Shown: piece by piece, positions 54,319 through 64,000 of the stretch
How positions within the stretch are numbered: position 1 is the first letter of the stretch
Layout: every line of letters begins with the position of its first letter
Source: Bacteroidales bacterium
GTDB taxonomy: Bacteria; Bacteroidota; Bacteroidia; Bacteroidales; F082
Reading direction: 5' to 3'
Assembly (NCBI GenBank): GCA_017548125.1
Contig: JAFYNK010000021.1
Coordinates: forward strand, 1 to 64,000
DNA: 64,000 nucleotides
Program-made: the position numbers and the translations under genes
The notes under the pieces: generated by a model
The model's database searches: none
Told to the model about the DNA's origin: nothing
The model's input: the letters and a program-made list of their open reading frames with translations, nothing else

Positions 54319-55632
54319 TTATTTTATACCTCTTAAATCTTTATATAATTGAACTGCATACAAATCCGTCATATTTGAGATGTAGTCGATGACAACTTGG
54401 ATGCGAGAATATAAATCTTTGTTGTCATTTTTGAATTGTTCAGGAATTATTGATAGAAGTTTTTTGTTATATGCTTTATTTGGGTTTAATACAGCTTGGA
54501 TGAATTCGTCAATTAGTTCGCCGATGACATTAAAGCCAGTGAGTTCAATTTTGACAACAGATTGATGTTTGTAAATGTTTTTTAACGAGAAGTCGCGGCA
54601 GTTCTCGAGAGCGTTCTTTTCGAAATCGGGCAGATGTGATGCCAATGTTTTTTCGAAATCACCATTCATTATTTCGTCGTAATTGTCGATGAAAACGTTT
54701 GATACACAGATGACTAATTTGTTTATTACAGTAGCTCTCAAGAAAGCGAGTCTTTCGTTATAATCTGTGACGGTATCGAATATGTCGCTTTTCCTTTCAT
54801 GGAACCATTTTTCATCTTCTTTAAAAAATGAAGAGAAGAAGAAATCGATGTCGTTGGTTGACACTATGCCTCTTTTTTGAGCGTCTTCCATGTCGAGGAT
54901 GAGGTAGCAGATGTCGTCGGCTGCTTCCATTATGTATGAAAGAGGATGGCGTGCATATACCATAGCGTCTTTATCTATGCAGTTGATTCCGCATCCGTCC
55001 ATGACTTTCTTGAATGTTTCAATTTCAGAGAAAAAGACGTTGTATTTCTTTCTGTTTCCTTTGTTGTATGATGGATATGGATATTTTACTAAAGTAGCTA
55101 GTGTTGCATAGGTGAGTGACATTCCGCCTTGGCGGCGTCCAGAGAATTGATGTGTCAGTTGTCGGAATGCATTGGCGTTGCCTTCAAAAGAAATTAGGTC
55201 TGACCATTGGTTTTCAGGTATTAAGCCTTCTAGTTCTTTGCCTGGACCTTCTTTGAAGTAGCTGCTTATCGTTTCTTCGCCGGAATGTCCGAAAGGAGGG
55301 TTGCCCAAGTCGTGGGCCAGGCATGCTGCGGAAACGATGGTGTCGATGTCATAAATTTCGTTGTGGAAATCATTGCCGAATCTGTCGATGAGGTTTTTTG
55401 ATACGATTCTTGCGATGGAGCGTCCTACGCTAGCCACTTCAAGGCTGTGTGTCAATCTGTTGTGAACCATTTGGCTTCCTGGGAGAGGAAAGACCTGCGT
55501 CTTGTTTTGAAGACGTCGGAAAATGTTTGAGAAGATAATTCTGTCGTAGTCGCGTTGAAAAGCGTTACGAATATCTGACTTTTTGTATTCTCTAAATTCT
55601 CTTTCTGCAGAAAGCAATGATTTCCATTCCAT
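54319..55632 (-). CDS. dgt: dGTP triphosphohydrolase (Dgt-type HD enzyme)
   Basis: The 437-residue length fits the dGTPase family. It has NRLTHSLEV (His62), LAHDLGNPPFGHSGEE (HD at 107-108) and YIMEAADDICYLILDMEDA, the HD-domain metal ligands. The enzyme splits dGTP into deoxyguanosine and triphosphate. It is five bases from the end of tsaD on the same strand and is probably co-transcribed. The TPR/HTH gene follows downstream. Confidence 0.88.
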   Translation of the reverse strand: MEWKSLLSAEREFREYKKSDIRNAFQRDYDRIIFSNIFRRLQNKTQVFPLPGSQMVHNRLTHSLEVASVGRSIARIVSKNLIDRFGNDFHNEIYDIDTIVSAACLAHDLGNPPFGHSGEETISSYFKEGPGKELEGLIPENQWSDLISFEGNANAFRQLTHQFSGRRQGGMSLTYATLATLVKYPYPSYNKGNRKKYNVFFSEIETFKKVMDGCGINCIDKDAMVYARHPLSYIMEAADDICYLILDMEDAQKRGIVSTNDIDFFFSSFFKEDEKWFHERKSDIFDTVTDYNERLAFLRATVINKLVICVSNVFIDNYDEIMNGDFEKTLASHLPDFEKNALENCRDFSLKNIYKHQSVVKIELTGFNVIGELIDEFIQAVLNPNKAYNKKLLSIIPEQFKNDNKDLYSRIQVVIDYISNMTDLYAVQLYKDLRGIK

Positions 55633-55637
55633 AACGA

Positions 55638-56663
55638 TTATTTTTGAGTTGTTGTTCTAGCGTAAGGTGTTAGGTCCTGAGTTGCGAATTGTCCGCTTTT
55701 ATATTTGAAATATCCAGAGATTCCTATCATGGCAGCGTTGTCGGTGCTGAATTTGAATTTAGGGATAAAGACTTCCCAACCATAACGTTTTCCGTTTTCG
55801 TGCATGGCTTTTTGCAATCCGGAGTTGGCGGAAACGCCGCCAGCGATAGCCACTTGTTTTATTCCTGTTTCTTTAGTTGCCTTGATAAGCTTTTTCATCA
55901 GAGTCTCGATGATTTCTTTTTGGATGGAAGCGCATAAGTCGGCTTTGTTTTTCTCTACGAAGTCAGGGTCTTCTTTGAGTCTGTCGCGCAAGAAATAAAG
56001 GAAGCTTGTCTTTAATCCGCTGAAGCTGTAGTTGAGCCCTGCGATATTAGCCTTGCTGAAAGAGAATGCGTTAGGGTTGCCTTCTTTGGCGAGTCTGTCG
56101 ATGATTGGTCCGCCAGGATAAGGAAGCCCCATGATCTTAGCTATTTTGTCGAAAGCTTCGCCGGCGGCGTCATCTATAGTCTTGCCGATTATCTCCAAAT
56201 CGAAGTAGTCGTTGACTTTTATTATCTGCGTGTGTCCTCCTGATACTGCGAGACACAAGAATGGAAATTGAGGCACTTTTGTTGTCTCGCCTTCTTCTTG
56301 TGCAAACAAAGCCATAATATGTCCGTTTGTATGGTTGACTTCGATGAGAGGTATGTCCATTGAAAGGGCGAAAGCCTTTGAGAATGAAGTGCCTACCAAC
56401 AGTGAACCTAAAAGACCAGGTCCGCGAGTAAAAGCTATTGCACTTAATTGATTTTTTGTTATATTTGCGTTCTTTAATGCAGCGTCAACAACAGGTATAA
56501 TGTTTTGCTGATGAGCGCGTGAAGCCAGCTCCGGAATGACGCCACCGTATTGACGGTGAACATCTTGGTTGGCAATAACGTTTGAGAGTACAGTAGTACC
56601 TCTAAGTACCGCTGCGGAAGTGTCGTCGCATGACGATTCGATAGCTAATATATATTCGTTCAT
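55638..56663 (-). CDS. tsaD: tRNA N6-adenosine threonylcarbamoyltransferase TsaD
   Basis: From the ATG at 56663 the protein has 341 residues, the normal length. It starts ILAIESSCDDTSAAVL and has the metal-binding H-x3-H in VNHTNGHIMA, GGPIIDRLAKEGN, VAIAGGVSANSGL and the C-terminal DNAAMIG motif. With TsaB and TsaE it places threonylcarbamoyl on A37 of tRNAs reading ANN. The start is close to and divergent from the TamB-like gene. Confidence 0.96.
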   Translation of the reverse strand: MNEYILAIESSCDDTSAAVLRGTTVLSNVIANQDVHRQYGGVIPELASRAHQQNIIPVVDAALKNANITKNQLSAIAFTRGPGLLGSLLVGTSFSKAFALSMDIPLIEVNHTNGHIMALFAQEEGETTKVPQFPFLCLAVSGGHTQIIKVNDYFDLEIIGKTIDDAAGEAFDKIAKIMGLPYPGGPIIDRLAKEGNPNAFSFSKANIAGLNYSFSGLKTSFLYFLRDRLKEDPDFVEKNKADLCASIQKEIIETLMKKLIKATKETGIKQVAIAGGVSANSGLQKAMHENGKRYGWEVFIPKFKFSTDNAAMIGISGYFKYKSGQFATQDLTPYARTTTQK

Positions 56664-59600
56664 AATCATAAAAAGAAAGGACAAAAATACGAAGAAAACA
56701 ATTATACATAGCATTTTAATTATCATTACGATAATTTTTGCTCTGTTAGCGAGTATATACGCCGTGATTCTCGACGTAAATGTGCAGAGTATGCTCGCTC
56801 GTACAGCTGCTGGCGTCCTTTCCAACAAGCTGGGAACTGAAGTGAAAATCAAGACTTTTTACATCAGACCTGACCTTAGAATACATGCCGAAGAGGTGCA
56901 AATCAATGACAAAATGCATTATCCTATGCTGTATGTGGGAAAACTGGATGCAAAACTTTCTATACGTGATTTGGCTAATGAACTGAGAGTGAAATGGATA
57001 AATGTAGATGACATCCTGGTGAATCTTGTCAAGTATGAGGACGAATATGTTATGAATATATCGGAATTGTTTTCGTCTGATAATGCTCAAAAGGAAAAGG
57101 ATAAAAAGTCTAAATCAACAATATACCTTGATGAACTGAACCTTAGCAGAGGTCATCTGGTGTTATGGGATCAAAATAAAGATAATCCAGACAAATTAAG
57201 CATGGATTATTCACATCTCGATATCGACAGCGTTTATATGTCATTGTCGAAAATGTCGTTCAACGGCGATACTGTCGAAGGTTTTATCCATAATTTCCGC
57301 GGAGAAGACATTTCAGGCTTTTCTGTCAAAGAATTCAGCTCGCCGTCTAAATTCATGGTCTCTTCACGTGGATTTGATTTTAAAAATCTTAAGTTGATAA
57401 GTCATTCAACATCAATAAATATAGATTTGCAATTCCTTTATAATGGTTACCATAATTTTAGGAATTTCATTGATTCAGTGATGATTGTCGCCAATGTCCA
57501 CCAGACGCAGCTGACTTTAAGCGATTTGAAATATTTCTCTCCTGTGATGGGAAAAATGACGGACACATTGCAAATCAAAGGCTTGATAACTGGTTCCGTG
57601 AAAGACTTTACAGCAAGAAACTTTAAATTTTCCTTCAAAGACAGTACTGATTTTGTGGGTACGATAAAGATGAAAGGTTTGCCAGTGTTTTATGAAACTC
57701 ATATAGTTGCTGACATAGATAAGATGAATTTCACTTATCAGGATATTTCTGAATTTGCAATACCGTCTTCATCCAATTATATCCCACTGCCTGAAATGCT
57801 TTCTTCCGTGAAAAATGCAGTGCTTTCAGGAACGTTTTATGGATTCCCTAAAAACTTCAACACTAAGTTTAATCTTCATACTAATATTGGCAACATTTAT
57901 TTCGACGGCTCTCTGAATAATGATATGGATATTGTTTCAAATCCTTATTATTTCTTGACTATGCATGCGAATAACATTAATGCTCAGAAACTTTTAGGTA
58001 TGAAAGACAATGCTTTAGTGTCGTTCTCGGCTGATATGAAAGGAGAAGGCATGAATAAGAAAGACGCAGACCTACAAGTGAAACTTGATGTTGAAAAACT
58101 GAAGTACCAAAATAATGAAATCGATAATTTTACTATAAAAGGTGATTTTGAAAATCAACAACTTACATTGTCAACAGAGATAAATAAAAAATTGATAGAT
58201 GTTGATGTGGATGCATTGCTTGATGTTACTGGCGATGTGCCTGCTTTTGACGTTGCCATGGATATTAAAAATATTGACTTGCGCAAGTTGAATATCTTGA
58301 ATTTTGATGAAAAAATGCAGCTTGCAACAAATGCGGATATTAAGTTGAGAGGTAACAAACTCGATGAAATATATGGAGTTGTATGTCTGGATGATACATA
58401 CTACAACGATAGCAGAGGCTGTTATTTTATGGATAGTCTGAGACTTTCATTGACAGAAAATCATTTTAATTCTAAAGATATTCATGTAGTATGTGACTTT
58501 TTCGATGCTGATATAAATGGAATTTTTAACTTCAAAAATATTGGAAATACGTTCAAGAATTATGTCAGAAACCATTTCCATGTAAATAAATGGGGTGATA
58601 AGGGTGTGAAACTCAGTGATGAAGAACAGGATTTCTATGTTAATTTAAACTTCAAGAATACTGAAACATTGTCGCAGCTGCTTATGCCTAATCTTAAAGT
58701 AAGCAACAATACTAATTTCACGGCGACCTTCACTTCTGCAAACTATCAGCTTTATTCTACTTTGGAATCAGAGATGATAGTATATAATAAAATGATTTTT
58801 AACAATTTATATCTTAAAAATAAAACGGAACGAAATAAGACCACAGCAAATGTCAGTTTGAAAGAGCTCGTGTTTAAAGAAGCTAAAGATAAGAACGACG
58901 TTGAATTGGGTTTGGAAAATATTGTATTTCTTTTAGATGCTCATAGCGATAGCCTTTTGTTCGATTTGGGCTGGGATGATGACAATGTTGAAGATAAGAA
59001 TAAAGGCAATATGGCGGCTATCTTCCTTCCTTATGATAAATATGGCGGTAAGCTTCATGTCACGACTTCCGATGTGATTGTCAACGATAGTTTATGGAAT
59101 CTTTCTCCAACATTTTTTATTGATTTTAAAAAGAATAAAGTCAAGTTTGAAGAGTTCACAATTTATTGCGGAAATCAGTCGATGAAGGTGAGAGGTGCTT
59201 TCCCTAAGACAAGCCGTGATACGTTGTATATGAATTTCAATAACTTGGATATATCGGATTTTGACTTGTTGACAGCTGGAAAGGGTATAAACGTAGATGG
59301 CATTATCAATGGTGATTTGCAGTTTTCTGGAATTTCAGATCGTTTTACTTTCTTGTCTAATCTTGATGTAAGCAATGTCGGACTTAACAATCATTTGGTT
59401 GGCGATGCTTATATTGATGCTAATTGGAACGCTCCTGACACATCTATATTTGTTGATGCTGAGATAATTAGAAAAGGCCAATATGAAAAGTTGATGTCTT
59501 TGGTCGGTAATTATTATACGTCTCGTAAGAATGACAATTTGAATTTCAATCTTGAAATGAATGGAATTGATATTTATTTCGTCAATTCGTTCACCAAAGG

Positions 59601-61188
59601 TGTCTTGAGTCGTTTGAAAGGAAATCTTAATGGAGATATTGCTATAACAGGTTCCACTAAGCAGATGATTCTCACAGGCGAAGCTGATTTGTATGACGGC
59701 GCTTGTCAGATAGATTATCTCAATACTTATTACAACGTTAACCCGACTAAGTTCAGGCTAATGAATAATGTCAAGCCTCATATCAGGTTGTCTGAAAACA
59801 GAATAGATTTTAATGATATTATTCTTGTTGATACGTTGGACAATCATGCTATCGCATATGGAATTGTTACGCATGATTATCTCAGGAATTTTAAGTTTAA
59901 TGTTGATGCGTCTCTTGACAACTTCTTGGCAATGAATATGTTGCCTGTTGACGGCTCTACGTTTTATGGAACGGCAGTCGCGAGCGGAGATTTGAAGATA
60001 AACGGACCTCTTGAAGATATAGTAATGGATGTCAACGCCTTGTCGATGCCAGGTACTGTTATTGACATTTTGTTGACGAGTGCAAGTTCAATAAACGATA
60101 ACTTTATCGTCTTTGTCCAAAAAAATGTTGAACAAGACACTGTTAAGACTATTATACCAAAGAAAGAGAAAGATAGGAAGTTCACTTTCAATCTTAACGC
60201 TGATGTTGCAGAAAGCGCAAAAGTTAATATCCATTTGCCTTCAAATATGGGTAATATCAGCGCTAATGGCTTGGGAAACATTAGGTTGGGTTATGCTTCC
60301 AATATACTCACGCTTTATGGCGATTATGTTATCAATGATGGAACATTCAATTTCAATTTCCAGAACCTCGTGAGACGTAACTTCGACATAAAACAAGGCG
60401 GTACCATTTCGTGGACGGGAAGCGCTGCTGAAGCCGATATAAATGTGATAGGTAGTTACAGAACCAAATCGTCGATTTCGTCATTGGGCGTTGAATTAGA
60501 CTCTACCTCATTGGTTAACAATGTTAATGTGGATTGTATATTGCGTCTTCAAGAGAAACTTAACAACCCGACGATAACCTTTGGCTTGGACTTGCCGAAT
60601 GCTACCGATGATATAAAAAATACAGTTTTCTCAATTATTGACACTACAAATCAAGCTGTTATGTCGCAGCAGATTATATCATTGCTTGTGTTAGGCTCGT
60701 TCTCGTATTCAAATACCAGCCTTTACAGCATTGGCGCTTCCAATTATTACAACGTGCTCACAAATTCATTGAGCAGCTGGCTGTCGCAGATTAGCAAGGA
60801 TTTCGATGTCGGCGTGCGTTATACTCCGGAAGATAATCTTACTGCTGAAGAGCTTGAGGTGGCGCTTTCAACGCAGCTGTTCGATGATAAGTTGACAATA
60901 GAAGGAAACTTGGGTATGTACACAGGCTCGCGTAGCGATGTGGCTGGCGGCGCCAATAATATTGTTGGTGACGTTGATATAACGTATAAATTCACTAATA
61001 GATTGAGCCTCAAGATTTACAATCATTCGAATCTGAATAGCAACTATTATTTGTATTCATACGAAACATATTCGGATTATACTCAAGGAATAGGTATCTC
61101 TTATTCTCAAAGCTTTGATAATATCAGAGAGATTTTTATAAGGAAAAATAGAAACAAAAAAATAAAAACAATAAAAGATGAGCAATGA
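56569..61188 (+). CDS. TamB/translocation and assembly module protein (DUF490)
   Basis: The very long protein (about 1,500 residues) has one N-terminal membrane helix (IIHSILIIITIIFALLASIYAVI), then long periplasmic beta-helical repeats of AsmA/TamB type, and a C-terminal DUF490/TamB domain (about 1100-1500) ending in aromatic strands (NLNSNYYLYSYETYSDYTQGIGISYSQSF). TamB helps insert outer-membrane proteins and lipids. The start is uncertain: there is no ATG between the tsaD start and the helix; GTG 56620 or TTG 56569, both inside tsaD on the other strand, are the only usual start codons in frame before CTG. The last bases overlap the next gene. Confidence 0.85.
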   Translation: MAITFESTVVPLSTAAEVSSHDDSIANIYSFIIIKRKDKNTKKTIIHSILIIITIIFALLASIYAVILDVNVQSMLARTAAGVLSNKLGTEVKIKTFYIRPDLRIHAEEVQINDKMHYPMLYVGKLDAKLSIRDLANELRVKWINVDDILVNLVKYEDEYVMNISELFSSDNAQKEKDKKSKSTIYLDELNLSRGHLVLWDQNKDNPDKLSMDYSHLDIDSVYMSLSKMSFNGDTVEGFIHNFRGEDISGFSVKEFSSPSKFMVSSRGFDFKNLKLISHSTSINIDLQFLYNGYHNFRNFIDSVMIVANVHQTQLTLSDLKYFSPVMGKMTDTLQIKGLITGSVKDFTARNFKFSFKDSTDFVGTIKMKGLPVFYETHIVADIDKMNFTYQDISEFAIPSSSNYIPLPEMLSSVKNAVLSGTFYGFPKNFNTKFNLHTNIGNIYFDGSLNNDMDIVSNPYYFLTMHANNINAQKLLGMKDNALVSFSADMKGEGMNKKDADLQVKLDVEKLKYQNNEIDNFTIKGDFENQQLTLSTEINKKLIDVDVDALLDVTGDVPAFDVAMDIKNIDLRKLNILNFDEKMQLATNADIKLRGNKLDEIYGVVCLDDTYYNDSRGCYFMDSLRLSLTENHFNSKDIHVVCDFFDADINGIFNFKNIGNTFKNYVRNHFHVNKWGDKGVKLSDEEQDFYVNLNFKNTETLSQLLMPNLKVSNNTNFTATFTSANYQLYSTLESEMIVYNKMIFNNLYLKNKTERNKTTANVSLKELVFKEAKDKNDVELGLENIVFLLDAHSDSLLFDLGWDDDNVEDKNKGNMAAIFLPYDKYGGKLHVTTSDVIVNDSLWNLSPTFFIDFKKNKVKFEEFTIYCGNQSMKVRGAFPKTSRDTLYMNFNNLDISDFDLLTAGKGINVDGIINGDLQFSGISDRFTFLSNLDVSNVGLNNHLVGDAYIDANWNAPDTSIFVDAEIIRKGQYEKLMSLVGNYYTSRKNDNLNFNLEMNGIDIYFVNSFTKGVLSRLKGNLNGDIAITGSTKQMILTGEADLYDGACQIDYLNTYYNVNPTKFRLMNNVKPHIRLSENRIDFNDIILVDTLDNHAIAYGIVTHDYLRNFKFNVDASLDNFLAMNMLPVDGSTFYGTAVASGDLKINGPLEDIVMDVNALSMPGTVIDILLTSASSINDNFIVFVQKNVEQDTVKTIIPKKEKDRKFTFNLNADVAESAKVNIHLPSNMGNISANGLGNIRLGYASNILTLYGDYVINDGTFNFNFQNLVRRNFDIKQGGTISWTGSAAEADINVIGSYRTKSSISSLGVELDSTSLVNNVNVDCILRLQEKLNNPTITFGLDLPNATDDIKNTVFSIIDTTNQAVMSQQIISLLVLGSFSYSNTSLYSIGASNYYNVLTNSLSSWLSQISKDFDVGVRYTPEDNLTAEELEVALSTQLFDDKLTIEGNLGMYTGSRSDVAGGANNIVGDVDITYKFTNRLSLKIYNHSNLNSNYYLYSYETYSDYTQGIGISYSQSFDNIREIFIRKNRNKKIKTIKDEQ

Positions 61189-64000
61189 CAAATTTGTATT
61201 GTACAGAGCATCAGCTGGTTCTGGAAAAACATATACTCTTGTAAGAGAATTTCTGACACTTTGTCTATCATCTGAAAATGTGATTTATAACAATATTCTC
61301 GCTGTCACTTTCACTAATAAGGCGGCAAACGAGATGAAGGCAAAAATCTTGAATAATCTGGAAGGTATAATAGCCGATGATGAAGATTATTTGAGCATGA
61401 AAAACGATCTTTGCAAAGCCAATAATCTTACTGAAGAACAGCTGAAACAAAGAGCTGCCAGATTGTACGATAATATCATTCATAATTATTCCGACTTAAA
61501 TGTATCAACGATAGATAGTTTTGTTCAGCAGATTTCCCGTACTTTCGCTCGCGAACTGAGACTTCCGAGCCAGTATAGAGTGCTTTTGGATGATGATGAA
61601 TTTCTCGATGAATTGATTCAACGTATTGATAAAGAAATTGGTAATGGAGAAGACCTGCTTACAAAAACTCTCGTAGAATATATTAAATTCAATCTTAAAG
61701 AAGAAAGCAAGTGGCGTCTCGATACTCCAATAAAGGAATTCGTAAAAAATCTCCTTAAAGAAAACGCTTACAAAAAAGGCGAAAGCCTTGAACTGAATAT
61801 GCTTGATGAAAAGAAATGCGAGGAGATTGAAAAATATATTAATGATCAGATTGGCATATATAAAAATGAAATAGATGCTAATATCAAGAATATAGAGCGT
61901 TTTAATGAAAACAATAATATTGGTGAAGAAGCTTACTATAAGGTTTTGCCATCATTGTTAAATAAAATTAAGAATGATATAAATACAGCGCCAAAGGATA
62001 TCTGTGGCAAGACTGTAAAAAGTATATTCAACGAAGAAAAATCCTGGTATGTTGGAAAAAAAGAGCCAGCTAATGTAACAGGAGAAAATGTCGTCAGATA
62101 TTTTGAAAATATTGTAAATAGTCATAAGTCGTTATACCTTATTAATATTGTTAAAAAGAACTTTTATCTGTATCTTCTGAGAGGCAATCTGTTGAGTATT
62201 ATAAACCAGCATATTGATGAAACCAACAAGGTTCATATCTCTGAGTTTAACAAACGAATTTCGGATGTTATAGCAGATTGCAGCGCGCCTTTCATTTATG
62301 AAAGAATAGGTACGAAATTCCAGCATTTCTTTATCGATGAGTTTCAGGATACGTCTATATTGCAATGGTTTAACTTCTTACCTCTGATAAATAATAGTCT
62401 CTCTGAAGGAAAAATGAATCTTTTGGTTGGTGATGCCAAACAGGCGATTTATAGGTTTAGAAGCGGGGAGGTGGAGCAGATTATAAAACTGCCGGAAATT
62501 CATAACAAACCAACCGACCCTGATGACGAGGCCGCTCCTGTATTCTTCGATTACGAAGAGTCGTTTAAAAGTTATTTTAAAGAATATGAACTGGAGAGAA
62601 ACTATCGTTCCAGAAAGAATGTAGTTCTGTTCAATAATTCATTTTTTAATTCTTCAAAAGGTTGCCTCTCTGAGAGTTATGAAAAGGTGTATTCTAATTC
62701 AAGGCCTCAGCAATATAAGGAAAATCAATCGTATGACGGATGCGTGAATGTTAAGATATTCGATTGCGATAAAGATACAAAGATAGGCGAATATAAGGAT
62801 AATGTAAAAAACGTGATTTTGGCTGACATAATATCGCTGAAAGAAAACAACGCTAACCTGAAATATAACGACATCGCTATTCTCGTACGCAACAATAGCG
62901 ATGGTTCTGACATCGCTGAGTTCTTGTCAAAAAACGGTATTCCTGTAATTTCTTCTGACTCAATACTTTTAAAGTCATCTGACGAAGTCATGCTGGTTGT
63001 CATGACTCTCAAATATATGATGAATGAAAAGAATAAGGTGACGAAGTTGAACCTGTCATTCTTTCGTGATATCTGCAATAATAATGCAGAGGAAATAACC
63101 GACCTGAGTGGAGTGCTGAAGTATGACATTGATGAGAATAAAATTAAGGAAATAAGAGAAAGTGCGTTGAGCCTTTATGATTTGTGCATTAAGATAATCA
63201 ATATGTATGGATTTAATATTGTGGAAAATGTCTTTCTGCAATATTTCATGAATATGGTTCATGACTGGCAAAATGCTGAAAATAATGGAATTAATGCCTT
63301 CCTCGAATATTGGGACAAGAAATCGGATTCTTTTTTTGTCAAGATTACTGGAAAGATAAACGCTGTTCAGATAATTACGATACATAAATCCAAAGGTCTT
63401 GAATATAAGATTGTTATGTATCCGTATGTTTGTACTAAAGTCCCAGAAAGACTCCATTCAAACGAAATGTGGCTTGACTTTAAGCATGATTTAGCAATAA
63501 TGAAAGATATTCCGTATCTCGATAATTTCATACTTCCTATTACTAGCTCTTTAGAGGGAACTGATATGGAAAAATATTATCATGAGGAAAAAGAAAAAGC
63601 TTCTTTCGATGATTTCAATATAATGTATGTGGCGATGACTCGTGCAAAGGATATTCTTTTCCTTTATTCAAAAAGCAAGACCGACGCTAAAAGTAGCAAT
63701 TTCTTGGTTGATTATCTGAATTATAATAAGGAGTCGAATAAGATAGACAATGAACTTTTAAATGTTGATTTTAAGGAAGTAGTCTATGACGATGATGTTG
63801 CAAGAAATTATAAGGAATATCAATTCGGAGAAATGGAATATGTTGACAATGATAGGGAAGAAGTTGACATTAATGAGGTTAAGCTTGCCGAAAACGAGCA
63901 GGCGCCAGTTACAATAGATTGGTCTAAAAAGGTGAAGTTTAAGGAAGATCCAACAATGCTATGGGCGAAAGATGACACCTACGACCCTCAGGAATGGGGA
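61178..64000 (+). CDS. UvrD-type helicase-nuclease, RecB/AddA-like (5' part)
   Basis: The ATG at 61178 starts an open frame that reaches the window end, 941 codons in all. Superfamily 1 helicase motifs are all visible: Walker A RASAGSGKTYTL, TFTNKAANEMK, Walker B FIDEFQDTSI, GDAKQAIYRFRSG, ERNYRSRKNV, TIHKSKGLEYKIV and VAMTRAKDILF. The layout matches AddA/RecB of the Bacteroidota type; a C-terminal nuclease domain would lie outside the window. It would process DNA ends for RecA. It overlaps the TamB-like gene by eleven bases. Confidence 0.88.
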   Translation, partial: MSNDKFVLYRASAGSGKTYTLVREFLTLCLSSENVIYNNILAVTFTNKAANEMKAKILNNLEGIIADDEDYLSMKNDLCKANNLTEEQLKQRAARLYDNIIHNYSDLNVSTIDSFVQQISRTFARELRLPSQYRVLLDDDEFLDELIQRIDKEIGNGEDLLTKTLVEYIKFNLKEESKWRLDTPIKEFVKNLLKENAYKKGESLELNMLDEKKCEEIEKYINDQIGIYKNEIDANIKNIERFNENNNIGEEAYYKVLPSLLNKIKNDINTAPKDICGKTVKSIFNEEKSWYVGKKEPANVTGENVVRYFENIVNSHKSLYLINIVKKNFYLYLLRGNLLSIINQHIDETNKVHISEFNKRISDVIADCSAPFIYERIGTKFQHFFIDEFQDTSILQWFNFLPLINNSLSEGKMNLLVGDAKQAIYRFRSGEVEQIIKLPEIHNKPTDPDDEAAPVFFDYEESFKSYFKEYELERNYRSRKNVVLFNNSFFNSSKGCLSESYEKVYSNSRPQQYKENQSYDGCVNVKIFDCDKDTKIGEYKDNVKNVILADIISLKENNANLKYNDIAILVRNNSDGSDIAEFLSKNGIPVISSDSILLKSSDEVMLVVMTLKYMMNEKNKVTKLNLSFFRDICNNNAEEITDLSGVLKYDIDENKIKEIRESALSLYDLCIKIINMYGFNIVENVFLQYFMNMVHDWQNAENNGINAFLEYWDKKSDSFFVKITGKINAVQIITIHKSKGLEYKIVMYPYVCTKVPERLHSNEMWLDFKHDLAIMKDIPYLDNFILPITSSLEGTDMEKYYHEEKEKASFDDFNIMYVAMTRAKDILFLYSKSKTDAKSSNFLVDYLNYNKESNKIDNELLNVDFKEVVYDDDVARNYKEYQFGEMEYVDNDREEVDINEVKLAENEQAPVTIDWSKKVKFKEDPTMLWAKDDTYDPQEWG

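Noticed and set aside
56664..56852. N-terminal extension of TsaD
   Set aside because: TsaD normally starts at the ILAIESSCDDT strand, which follows the ATG at 56663; the extension is the reverse of the TamB-like membrane helix.

Overview
The window is a low-GC chromosomal segment from a member of the Bacteroidota, most likely the order Bacteroidales. The evidence is internal. Promoters fit the TTG-N19/20-TAnnTTTG pattern typical of this phylum. Several secreted proteins end in type IX secretion (T9SS) type A sorting domains. Lipoproteins, DUF3078 barrels, DUF4293, DUF1573 and Omp28 families are present, Rho carries a large charged insertion, and the tRNAs do not encode CCA. I cannot fix genus or species.

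Layout. Positions 1-30 are the 5' end of a 16S rRNA gene read leftwards, with its promoter at 211-240. Next come an AlbA_2 protein, a META lipoprotein and a XRE regulator behind a 600-base AT-rich region full of TTAC/GTAA motifs. From 2.8 to 7.1 kb, nrnA is followed by four FKBP-type prolyl isomerase lipoprotein genes with about seven FKBP-like domains; one is frameshifted. From 7.1 to 11.1 kb is a leftward surface polysaccharide group (O-antigen ligase, Wzz-like, Wzx-like). From 11.3 to 31.8 kb are housekeeping genes: clpS, a RelA-type ppGpp synthetase with a degenerate HD domain, a cysteine desulfidase-like enzyme, TPR proteins, lolD, nth, recA, a phosphohexomutase, rfbD, DUF3078, a tRNA(CAU), DUF1573, an aminotransferase, NamZ and a LolC/E-like permease. 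A decayed DUF1963-like gene sits at about 26.3 kb.

From 31.8 to 42.5 kb are xerD, two tandem Omp28-like T9SS cargo proteins, another T9SS cargo protein, mpl and rho. Here the intergenic DNA changes character: microsatellites, strong hairpins and a GC-rich repeat occur, and the repeat is present in inverted orientation on both sides of mpl. These repeats do not appear elsewhere in the window.

From 42.6 to 64 kb are DUF4293, a YfcE-type phosphodiesterase, a second DUF3078 barrel, a double TonB_C protein, rlmB, rplS, trmD, a subtilisin-like T9SS protease, two tRNA-Leu genes, a glycosyltransferase, a nitroreductase, a ClC channel, a TPR/membrane/HTH protein, dgt, tsaD, a TamB-like protein and the first 941 codons of a RecB/AddA-like helicase that runs off the end.

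Taken together the region is mainly core chromosome: cell-envelope biogenesis (lipoprotein release, polysaccharide, peptidoglycan recycling, TamB, T9SS cargo), translation and tRNA modification, and DNA repair. I did not find a convincing new defence or mobile system. The most unusual features are the FKBP array, the mpl inverted-repeat cassette and the operator-like motif array ahead of the XRE regulator.
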